Shown here piece after piece: positions 17,467 through 24,515 of a DNA stretch of 64,000 nucleotides. Both the position numbers and the translations under genes were made by a program. The stretch is from Actinomadura xylanilytica (lineage in GTDB: Bacteria > Actinomycetota > Actinomycetes > Streptosporangiales > Streptosporangiaceae): the NCBI RefSeq assembly GCF_030283145.1, contig NZ_JASNWE010000004.1, forward strand, positions 620,001-684,000, read 5' to 3'. The stretch's first letter is position 1. Each line of letters starts with the position of its first letter. The notes beneath the pieces were generated by a model that had not been told where the DNA came from, searched no databases, and saw only the letters and a program-made list of their open reading frames with translations.

Positions 17467-18243
17467 ATGCCGTCGAACCCATCGGCCGTCCAGGTGCGGC
17501 CACTGTCCGAGCCCGCCGAGATGCGCGCCGCCGTCGAGCTGTACCGCGAGGTCTTCGGGCTCGGCGCCACCGACCCGGCGGTGAGCCCGCGCCTGCTGAT
17601 TTCCCTGATCCACAACGGCGGCTCGGTCGTCGGGGCGTTCGACGGCGCCGAGATGGTGGGCTTCGCCTACGGTTTCGGGGGCGTGGACCCGTCCGGCGCC
17701 GTCTACCACTACTCGCAGATGGCGGCCGTCCGCGCCGACCAGCAGGGACGCGGCGTCGGCCGGGCGCTCAAGCTCGGCCAGCGCGCGCACGTGCTGACCA
17801 CGGGGGTGACCGCCATGCGCTGGGCGTTCGACCCCGTCCGCACCCGCAACGCGCACTTCAACCTCGACGTGCTCGGCGCGGTGGCCCGGTGGTTCGAGCC
17901 CAACCTGATGGGCGTCGAGGAGGTCGGCCGCGACCGGGGCATGCGCACCGATCGGCTCATCGCCGAGTGGGACCTGACCGCCGAGATCCCCGCGCGGGCG
18001 GCGCGGCCGGCGCCGCCGCCGCGGGTCGGCTGGGGCGAGCGGGCGCGCGACGGCGAGGCCGAGCTGGTCGGCCTGCCGAGCGACTGGGAGGCATTCCTGG
18101 CCGCCGGCCGGGACGCCGCGGTCGCGCTGCGCGAACGGGTCGCGGACGCGATGGGCGCGCTGGTCGCCGACGGGTACGCGGCCGTCTCCTGCCAGGTCGT
18201 GGACCGCGACACCGCCGTCTACCGGTTCGTCCGGGACGCATGA
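17467..18243 (+). CDS. GNAT-family N-acyltransferase (COG3375-like)
   Basis: The protein has 258 residues from ATG 17467; an in-frame GTG at 17446 is an alternative. The acyl-CoA-binding motif A is QMAAVRADQQGRGVGRALK, preceded by VVGAFDGAEMVGFAYGF. The stretch AMRWAFDPVRTRNAHFNLDVLGAV is a signature of the COG3375 group. In Geobacillus kaustophilus an enzyme of this type succinylates D-amino acids in an operon with N-succinylamino-acid racemase and an M20 desuccinylase, the same three partners as here. I infer the same role; other acyl donors remain possible. Confidence 0.85.
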   Translation: MPSNPSAVQVRPLSEPAEMRAAVELYREVFGLGATDPAVSPRLLISLIHNGGSVVGAFDGAEMVGFAYGFGGVDPSGAVYHYSQMAAVRADQQGRGVGRALKLGQRAHVLTTGVTAMRWAFDPVRTRNAHFNLDVLGAVARWFEPNLMGVEEVGRDRGMRTDRLIAEWDLTAEIPARAARPAPPPRVGWGERARDGEAELVGLPSDWEAFLAAGRDAAVALRERVADAMGALVADGYAAVSCQVVDRDTAVYRFVRDA

Positions 18244-18323
18244 ACGACCGCCCCGGCCGACCCGGCCACCCCGGCCCGCACCGCACGCCGGCCGGCGCGC
18301 CCGCCCTCTACCTGGAGACCTGA
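18240..18323 (+). CDS. Small coupled ORF (27 aa) between the GNAT and racemase genes
   Basis: ATG at 18240 overlaps the GNAT stop (ATGA), and its stop at 18321-18323 overlaps the racemase ATG (TGATG). The peptide is Pro/Gly/Arg-rich and ends GAPALYLET. Overlaps at both ends suggest that ribosomes pass through it to reach the racemase gene, which has only a weak ribosome site. It may have no function as a peptide. Confidence 0.3.
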   Translation: MNDRPGRPGHPGPHRTPAGAPALYLET

Positions 18324-19513
18324 TGCCGACTGATCCCCGTCCGGGGGACGGCCCCCGGACCGCCGCCGCGCGGCCGGGCGGTCCCCGCCCCGCCGCGGCC
18401 CGTCCGACCGTGGCCGCCGTGGAGGCGTTCCGGCTGAGCCTGCCGCTCGTCCACTCCTTCCAGACCAGCTCGCACCGCAAGTCCCACCTGGAGCACATCG
18501 TGGTCCGGGTGGCCGGCGCGGACGGGACGGTCGGCTGGGGCGAGATCGCCTCGCCGAGCGACCCGTACTACTGCCCCGAGACCGTCGACACCTGCTGGAT
18601 GATCCTCCAGCGGTACCTGGCGCCCGCGCTGGTGGGCTCCGAGTGGGACCATCCGGCGGACGCGGGCCGCGCGTGGGCGAAGATCCGCGGCCACCACTTC
18701 GCCAAGGCGGGCCTGGACATCGCCTGCTGGGACCTGTGGACGCGGGCGTCCGGGACGCGGCTGGCGGACGCGCTCGGCGGCACCCGGGACCGCGTCGCCG
18801 CCGGAGTCAGCCTGGGCATCGAGCCCACCGTCGAGGAGCTGCTCGCCCAGGTCGGACGGCACGTCGCGGACGGCTACCGGCGGATCAAGCTGAAGATCGC
18901 GCCGGGCTGGGACGTCGCGCCCGTGCGCGCCGTCCGCGCGGCGCATCCGGACCTGGCGGTGCAGGTGGACGCCAACGGCGTGTACCCCGAGACGGGCGAG
19001 GCGCTGGCCACCCTGCGCGAGCTGGACGCCCTCGGGCTGCTGCTGATCGAGCAGCCGTTCGCCCCCGGTGCGCTGGCCGCGCACGCCCGCCTGGCCGAGC
19101 GGATCGGCACCCCGGTCTGCCTGGACGAGTCCGTCGACGACCTCGACCAGCTCGACTCGGCGATCGCGCTCCGCGCCGGCACCGTGCTCAACATCAAGGT
19201 GTCGCGGATGGGCGGGCTGACCGCCGCGCGGGCGGCGCACGAGCGGGCGGTCGCGGCCGGCTGGCGGGTGTGGTGCGGCGGCATGCACGAGTTCGGCGTG
19301 GGACGCGCCGCCAACGTGGCCATCGCGTCGCTGTCCGGCTTCGACCTGCCCAGCGACGTGTCCGGCTCCGACAAGTACTACGCGCACGACATCGTGGCGC
19401 CGCCCATCCGCGCGGTGGACGGGATGGTCGAGGTCCCCTCCGGTCCCGGCCTCGGCCACGAGGTCGACGAGGAGTTCGTCCGGGCCCAGGCCGCCGACGC
19501 CTTCCGCGTCTGA
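18323..19513 (+). CDS. Enolase-superfamily N-acylamino acid racemase (NSAR/OSBS-like)
   Basis: The protein has 396 residues, with about 30 extra N-terminal residues rich in Pro and Ala. Catalytic residues of the muconate-lactonizing subgroup are all present: KLK with Lys189 and Lys191, metal ligands Asp216 (QVDAN), Glu243 (LIEQP) and Asp268 (LDES), and the second base Lys292 (NIKVSRMGG). The start LVHSFQTSS and the loop PYYCPETVDT match N-succinylamino-acid racemase/o-succinylbenzoate synthase. Its GNAT and M20 neighbours favour racemisation of N-acyl amino acids over menaquinone synthesis. It ends inside a long terminator hairpin. Confidence 0.85.
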   Translation: MPTDPRPGDGPRTAAARPGGPRPAAARPTVAAVEAFRLSLPLVHSFQTSSHRKSHLEHIVVRVAGADGTVGWGEIASPSDPYYCPETVDTCWMILQRYLAPALVGSEWDHPADAGRAWAKIRGHHFAKAGLDIACWDLWTRASGTRLADALGGTRDRVAAGVSLGIEPTVEELLAQVGRHVADGYRRIKLKIAPGWDVAPVRAVRAAHPDLAVQVDANGVYPETGEALATLRELDALGLLLIEQPFAPGALAAHARLAERIGTPVCLDESVDDLDQLDSAIALRAGTVLNIKVSRMGGLTAARAAHERAVAAGWRVWCGGMHEFGVGRAANVAIASLSGFDLPSDVSGSDKYYAHDIVAPPIRAVDGMVEVPSGPGLGHEVDEEFVRAQAADAFRV

Positions 19514-19572
19514 CCCGGACAGGAGTAGGCCCCCGAGCCTTCGCTCGGGGGCCTACTCCTGTCCGGGTCAGA
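19509..19572. terminator. 29-bp perfect hairpin shared by two convergent genes
   Basis: Bases 19509-19537 pair perfectly with 19544-19572 around the loop CCTTCG. The stem starts with TCTGACCCGGACAGG and contains the stop codons of both genes (TGA at 19511-19513 on plus, 19568-19570 on minus). It should stop transcription from both sides. Such length and perfection are unusual in this window. Confidence 0.9.
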
Positions 19573-20404
19573 TGAGGCCGGTGGCGGTGTAGACGACGCG
19601 GCCGACCTCCGCGATGAGGTCGGCCGCGCGCTCCTCCACCTCGGCGGACGCCGGCCCGCCTGCCCCGGCGTCCGCGGCGGCCCCGGCCGGCCCGGCGGCC
19701 TCGGTCAGCGCGACGACGACGAGCGGCGCACGGCCTTCGGCCAGGACGATGCCCACGTCGTGGCGCACACCCACCAGCTCGCCGGTCTTGTGCGCCAGCC
19801 GGGCCCCCGCGGGCAGGTGCCGCGGGAGGCGGTCGTTGGTCTGCTGGCGGGCCAGCACGTCGAGGGCCAGGGCGGTGGACGGCCCGTCCAGCAGCTCGCC
19901 GCGCGCCAGCCCGGCCAGCAGCGCGGCGACGTCGTCCGGCGTGGTGAGGTTCTCCTCGCCGCGCGCCCGCGCCGCCGCGTCCAGCATCCGGCGGGCCGGG
20001 ACGGTGCCGCGCAGCCCGTTGCGGGCGCACCACGCGGCCACCCCATCGAGGCCGACCAGGTCGATCAGCAGGTTGGTGGCCGTGTTGTCGCTGAGCACGA
20101 TCATCAGCGTGAGCAGGTCCCGCACGCTGAGGTCGGGCACGTCCACCAGGTCCTTGACGATCCCGCTGCCGCCCACCGAGGCCTCCGGGCCGAGCGGCAG
20201 CCGGTCGTCCAGCGACCAGCGGCCCGCCTCGGCGCCGGAGAGCAGCGTCATCATGATCGGCAGCTTGATCACCGACGCGGCGGTGAAGGCGCGGCCGGCA
20301 CCGACCGCGACCCGTTCGCCCGAGCCGAGGTCGTGCGCGACGACGCCGAGCGCGCCGCCCCACCCGGCCGCGCGCCGGGCCAGTTCGTCCAGTTCGTCGC
20401 GCAT
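19568..20404 (-). CDS. Serine hydrolase with class A beta-lactamase fold
   Basis: The protein has 278 residues. All three signature elements are present: SVIK (Ser44, Lys47), SDN (105-107) and KTG (206-208). There is no signal peptide or lipobox, so it should stay in the cytoplasm, unlike true beta-lactamases. It lies with permease and D-aminoacylase genes, so hydrolysis of imported D-amino-acid-containing peptides or peptidoglycan fragments is the more likely job. Resistance to beta-lactams cannot be excluded but is unlikely without export. Confidence 0.85.
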   Translation of the reverse strand: MRDELDELARRAAGWGGALGVVAHDLGSGERVAVGAGRAFTAASVIKLPIMMTLLSGAEAGRWSLDDRLPLGPEASVGGSGIVKDLVDVPDLSVRDLLTLMIVLSDNTATNLLIDLVGLDGVAAWCARNGLRGTVPARRMLDAAARARGEENLTTPDDVAALLAGLARGELLDGPSTALALDVLARQQTNDRLPRHLPAGARLAHKTGELVGVRHDVGIVLAEGRAPLVVVALTEAAGPAGAAADAGAGGPASAEVEERAADLIAEVGRVVYTATGLI

Positions 20405-20422
20405 GAACCCCCCGATCGACGT

Positions 20423-21826
20423 TTAGAGCAGGACCGCGAACAGGACCATGAACCCGACCGTGTTGACCGCCATGATGGCCCAGCCGTTGAACAGCATCAT
20501 CCGCAGGTCGCTGGACCGGGCCAGGCCCATCTGGCCCATCATGTCGGCGGTCGGGTACGGGCCGAGCTGGTCGATCTGCGCGGTGCCGAGCAGCGCCACC
20601 GACCACGCGGCCGGCGGGATGCCGAGCGAGGCGACCAGCGGGCTGAACAGCTTGTTGATCAGCACCACCTGGGCGACGGCGGCGCCGGGCACCGCGTGCA
20701 CGTAGCCGATCCCCACCACCAGCAGCAGGAACACGAACGGCCCGACCTCCGGCATGACCGGCTTCAGCGCGTCGAAGATGGTCGCGAACGCGCCGGTCTT
20801 CTCCACCAGCGTCAGCAGCGGGTCGAGCAGCCAGAACAGCATGAACAGCCAGATCAGCCGGGACGCCCCGGCGTAGACGGCCTCGGTCGTCGCCTTCGGC
20901 CCGAGCCGTCCGGCCAGTCCCGTCGCGGCGGCCGTGACGACCATGACCACCAGCGCGTACGAGTACCCGGCCTTCATCCACACGCCGTACACCGCGAGCG
21001 CCACCAGCACGCCCACGAACGTCATGGCGGCGCGCCGTCCGGCGGCGCTCGGCGCGGCGTCGGCGGCGCCCTCGGCGGCGTCCGCCGCGGTGTACTCCTG
21101 GTCGGTGTGCTTCTGGATCCAGCGGGCCATGAAGAACCCGGTGATGATGGTGACCGCGCCGACCGGGAGCCCGGCCTTGAGGAAGTACTCCCCATAGGAG
21201 AGCTTGGCCGCGGCCGTGATCGTCACGACCGGCGGGGTGAACGGGCCCATCATCAGCCCGGCCGCGCCCGCGGCGTGGAACATCGCCGCCACGGCGGGCG
21301 GGCGCCAGCCCATCCGCGCCGCGATCGGGATGACGATCGGCGCGATGATCGCGTTGCCGCCCGCCAGCGTGCCGAGCGCGCCCACGATGACCAGCGAGGA
21401 CGCCATCACCCCGAACTGGACCCGGGTCGGCGTGCTCAGCCCGATCCGGCCCATCACGGTGCGCACCAGCGCCTGCGCGGCGCCGGTCTGCTGGGCCACC
21501 TGGCCGAGCCCGGCGCCGAGCAGGATGATCAGGCCGATCACCGCGACCAGCGAGCCCATCGAGGTGGCGAGCTGTTGGCCGAGCGGCACCGGCGCGGTCC
21601 GCGTCATGATCGCCGCGACCAGCACGGCGCCGATGGTGGCCAGCACCACGTCGACGCCGAGCAGCGCGAGCACCGCGTACAGGACGATCGGGATCAGGCC
21701 CCACAGCCCGGCCTCGCCGCCGGCCACCGCGAGCACGACGCTCGCCAGGACGCAGACCGCGAAGCACACCACCGCGGTGATCTGCTTGCGCTCCCAACGT
21801 CCGCCGAGCGTAATAGCGCTACTCAC
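20423..21826 (-). CDS. GntP/ion-transporter superfamily permease
   Basis: The protein has 467 residues with about 11-12 membrane helices, for example ITAVVCFAVCVLASVVLAVA and LVAVIGLIILLGAGLGQVA. The two halves are joined by a cytoplasmic loop rich in Ala and acidic residues (around residue 240). A conserved-looking segment with GALGTLAGGNAIIAPIVIPI near the middle of the first half fits the GntP/TRAP-like ion transporter group. Lying in line with D-aminoacylase and serine hydrolase genes, it probably imports the organic-acid or acyl-amino-acid substrate of the module. The substrate itself is not readable. Confidence 0.75.
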   Translation of the reverse strand: MSSAITLGGRWERKQITAVVCFAVCVLASVVLAVAGGEAGLWGLIPIVLYAVLALLGVDVVLATIGAVLVAAIMTRTAPVPLGQQLATSMGSLVAVIGLIILLGAGLGQVAQQTGAAQALVRTVMGRIGLSTPTRVQFGVMASSLVIVGALGTLAGGNAIIAPIVIPIAARMGWRPPAVAAMFHAAGAAGLMMGPFTPPVVTITAAAKLSYGEYFLKAGLPVGAVTIITGFFMARWIQKHTDQEYTAADAAEGAADAAPSAAGRRAAMTFVGVLVALAVYGVWMKAGYSYALVVMVVTAAATGLAGRLGPKATTEAVYAGASRLIWLFMLFWLLDPLLTLVEKTGAFATIFDALKPVMPEVGPFVFLLLVVGIGYVHAVPGAAVAQVVLINKLFSPLVASLGIPPAAWSVALLGTAQIDQLGPYPTADMMGQMGLARSSDLRMMLFNGWAIMAVNTVGFMVLFAVLL

Positions 21827-21878
21827 AGGCGCTCCTCTTCAAGCAGGGATCCCGCGTACGGGATCCGGTCGAGATCGC

Positions 21879-23477
21879 TCATCCGGCACGGCGCAGGACG
21901 CGTCCGGGACGCGCCCCCGTGGCCGTGCCGTCGCGCAGGACGGGGACGCCGCGCACGAGCACATGCCGCACCCCCGTGGCGAGCCGCCACGGGTGCGCGA
22001 AGTCGGAGGTGTCCAGGACCGTGCCGGGGTCGAAGACGGCCAGGTCGGCCGTCAGCCCGGCGCGGACCTCGCCACGGTCGGTCAGGCCGAGCCGGGAGGC
22101 GGGCAGCGAGGTCATCTTCCGCACCGCCTCGGGCAGCGTGAGCAGCCCGTCCTCCCGGACGTACCGGCCGAGCACCCGCGCGAAGGTGCCGAAGCTGCGC
22201 GGGTGCGGACGGCCCGGCCCGGACGGCCGCAGCGTCCAGCCGTCGCTGGCCACGCTCACCAGCGGGTGCGCGAGCACGTCCGCGACGTCGCCGGGGTCCA
22301 TCGCGTGGTTGACGATCGCGACGGTGGCTTGGTGCGCGGCCAGCAGCTCCATCGCCGCGTCCGCGGGGTCGGTGCCGAGCTCGGCGCCGATGTCGGTGAG
22401 GCTGCGTCCGGTGAACCGGGTGTAGGGGCCGTCCGGCAGCTCGGCGACGACCACGCCCTCGGGCGCGATGTCGCGGCCGAAGCGGGCGCGCAGCGCGGCG
22501 GCGATCCGGGCCCGGGTGGAACGATCCATCAGGCGCTCGAGCAGCCGCTCGGGGCCGCCGTCCATCGCCCAGGCGGGCAGCCGGGACGTCAGCGTGGTGG
22601 ACGAGGCGGTGTAGGGGTAGACGTCGGCGGTGACGTCCACGCCCCCGGCCCGCGCGTCCTCGATCATGGCGAGCGCCGCGTGCACCGCGCCGTGGTTGGC
22701 CGGGCCCATCACCTTCAGGTGGGAGATCTCCAGCCGGGCCCCGGAGGCGCGGGCCGCGTCCAGCGCCTCGGCGACGGCCGCGAGGAGCCCGCCGGTCTCG
22801 TCCCGCATGTGGGTGGAGTACAGCAGCCCGTGCTCGGCGGCGGTGGTGGCGAGCGCGGCGACCTCATCGGAGGAGGCATAGGAGCCGGGCGCGTAGATGA
22901 GGCCGGTGGAGAACCCGAACGCGCCCTGCTCGGCGGACTCGGCCAGCAGCGCCCGCATCCGCGCCAGCTCCGCGCCGGTGGCGGCGCGCTCACCGGCGCC
23001 GACGACGGCCATCCGCAGCGCCTGGTGGCCCACCTGGGCGGCCATGTTGATCGCGGGCGGGTCGGCCTCGACGGCCGCCGCGTACCCGTCCAGGTCGGTC
23101 CAGCTCCAGTCGAGCTCGGAGCCGAGGAACCCGACCGCGCCGGCGAGCGCCGCGGCGTCGGCGACCGGGAACGGCGAGAACCCGCAGTTGCCGCCGAGCA
23201 GCGTGGTGACGCCCTGGTACACCGCGGTGTCGGCGGCCGGGTGCGCCTGCACGCTGAAGTCGGCGTGCGAGTGCAGGTCGATGAACCCGGGGGCGACCAC
23301 CAGCCCGGACGCGTCCAGCACCTCGCCCGCCCCGGCGCGCGCGGCACCGGGCGGGACGATCTCGGCGATCTGCCCGCCGCGCACGACGACGTCGGCCCGG
23401 CGGGGCGCGGCGCCCGTGCCGTCCAGCACGTCGCCGCCGGTGATCACCACCTCGGGGTCGTTCATGCCGCCCCTCAT
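21879..23477 (-). CDS. N-acyl-D-amino-acid deacylase (D-aminoacylase family amidohydrolase)
   Basis: The protein has 532 residues. The amidohydrolase metal site is DLHSHAD (His69, His71) and the family's bridging cysteine is in LLGGNCGFSPFP (Cys98). Other expected pieces follow: YSTHMRDE, LEISHLKVMGP and VSVASDGW. The ATG at 23477 overlaps the stop of the SIS gene (ATGA); a second ATG at 23465 is possible. It would release D-amino acids from N-acyl-D-amino acids, feeding or competing with the racemase route encoded by the divergent genes. Confidence 0.85.
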   Translation of the reverse strand: MRGGMNDPEVVITGGDVLDGTGAAPRRADVVVRGGQIAEIVPPGAARAGAGEVLDASGLVVAPGFIDLHSHADFSVQAHPAADTAVYQGVTTLLGGNCGFSPFPVADAAALAGAVGFLGSELDWSWTDLDGYAAAVEADPPAINMAAQVGHQALRMAVVGAGERAATGAELARMRALLAESAEQGAFGFSTGLIYAPGSYASSDEVAALATTAAEHGLLYSTHMRDETGGLLAAVAEALDAARASGARLEISHLKVMGPANHGAVHAALAMIEDARAGGVDVTADVYPYTASSTTLTSRLPAWAMDGGPERLLERLMDRSTRARIAAALRARFGRDIAPEGVVVAELPDGPYTRFTGRSLTDIGAELGTDPADAAMELLAAHQATVAIVNHAMDPGDVADVLAHPLVSVASDGWTLRPSGPGRPHPRSFGTFARVLGRYVREDGLLTLPEAVRKMTSLPASRLGLTDRGEVRAGLTADLAVFDPGTVLDTSDFAHPWRLATGVRHVLVRGVPVLRDGTATGARPGRVLRRAG

Positions 23478-24247
23478 TCGTCGGAGTAGATGGTCAGGGC
23501 GTGCGCGAGGTCCTCGCGCCGGGCGAGCCGCCGCCGGGCGCCCTTCGCGCTGGCGGCGGTGAGCGTGGCCAGCGCGTGCACGACGGCGGAGATGGCCGTC
23601 GGCGAGTCGCTGTAGGACGCGCTTCCGGTGCCGACCAGCACCGTGGTGTCGCCCGCCTCGGCCAGCGGGCTGCCCGCGTCGTCGGTGATGGCCACGACGT
23701 GCCCGCCCGCGGCGGCGAACTCGCGCGCGACCGTGATCGTCGGCCGGGCGTAGCGGCGGAAGGAGAACGCGACCAGCACGTCGGTCGGCCGCACGTCGCT
23801 GAGCACGTCGATGGCCCGCACCGCGGCCTCGTCGATCAGGGTGACGCCGGCGAGGCTGGCCGACAGCTCCAGGTGCAGCAGCGTGGCGTGCGCGCGGCTC
23901 TTGGCGCTGCCGAGGATGAACCGCCGCCGCGCCGCGACGATCCGGGCGGACGCCAGCTCCAGGGCGCCGTCGGCCTGGAGCCCGGCCATGGTGGTCTCCA
24001 GGTTCGCGCGCTCGGCCTCGATCACCGCGCTGAGCAGCGCCGACGCCGACGATGGCCGCCGCAGCCGGGCCCCGTACCGGGCGTCCGGGCTGCTCAGCCG
24101 CCGGTTCTCGGCCGCCGCCGCGTCCCGCCGGTCCTCGGCCGCCACCGGCCCGGACCGTCCGGGGGACTCATCGCTCAACGCTCGCTCCCGCTCGTGGATA
24201 TGTACCTTATGTTGAAGCCCCCTTGTTGTAGCAACGCCGCCCGACAT
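23474..24247 (-). CDS. RpiR/MurR-like SIS-domain protein lacking the helix-turn-helix
   Basis: The protein has 257 residues. The C-terminal two thirds is a sugar-isomerase (SIS) domain of the RpiR/MurR kind: the linker SALLSAVIEAERANLETTM, then RRFILGSAKSRAHATLLHLEL, VLVAFSFRRYARPTITVAREF and VVAITDDAGSPLAEAGDTTVLV. RpiR proteins normally start with a helix-turn-helix of about 75 residues; here the first 60 residues are polar and Ala/Arg-rich with no such fold. It may sense a ligand without binding DNA itself, or its true N-terminus may have been lost. It heads the operon with the D-aminoacylase gene. Confidence 0.75.
   Translation of the reverse strand: MSGGVATTRGLQHKVHIHERERALSDESPGRSGPVAAEDRRDAAAAENRRLSSPDARYGARLRRPSSASALLSAVIEAERANLETTMAGLQADGALELASARIVAARRRFILGSAKSRAHATLLHLELSASLAGVTLIDEAAVRAIDVLSDVRPTDVLVAFSFRRYARPTITVAREFAAAGGHVVAITDDAGSPLAEAGDTTVLVGTGSASYSDSPTAISAVVHALATLTAASAKGARRRLARREDLAHALTIYSDE
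24225..24233. promoter_or_regulatory. Candidate regulator site upstream of the SIS-domain operon
   Basis: GTTGTAGCA, within TTGTTGTAGCAACG, matches the reverse complement of a site in the M20/GNAT divergent promoter (17400-17408). It lies inside the first codons of the annotated SIS gene if the start is at 24247, so either the start is further in or the site is a within-gene operator. Confidence 0.3.
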
Positions 24248-24366
24248 ACGTCAATGACCTCATACGTTCCAATTTGAACCCATCCGCTCGCCCCGGCCGT
24301 CCCGCCCGCCAATGTTGCCGATATGTAACGTATCTTCGGCCCCGCTCCGCCCGGCCGCCCGCGCGG

Positions 24367-24512
24367 TCACATCACCCAGCGCCGGAAGCCGCCCTCGGAG
24401 TCGATGATCTGCCCCGTGATCCAGGCGCTGTCGTCACCGGCCAGCCAGCGGACGAGCCGGGCCACGTCGTCCGGACGGCCCCAGCGCCCGGCGGGAAGCG
24501 CCCGCCCCACCG
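24367..24512 (-). pseudogene. C-terminal fragment of a short-chain dehydrogenase
   Basis: The minus-strand frame ending at 24367 reads PVGRALPAGRWGRPDDVARL, then RWLAGDDSAWITGQIIDSEG and a short tail. This is the classic C-terminal signature of classical SDR enzymes. The homology begins directly next to the murJ stop (24516), so about 200 upstream residues are missing. It is a relic of a rearrangement. The frame runs on into murJ antiphase but is not coding there. Confidence 0.7.
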
Positions 24513-24515
24513 GGG

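Noticed and set aside
19194..21797. 867-codon minus-strand frame across the serine hydrolase and permease genes
   Set aside because: Low-complexity Arg/Gly/Ala text in the wrong frame; two well-supported genes occupy the same strand in another frame.
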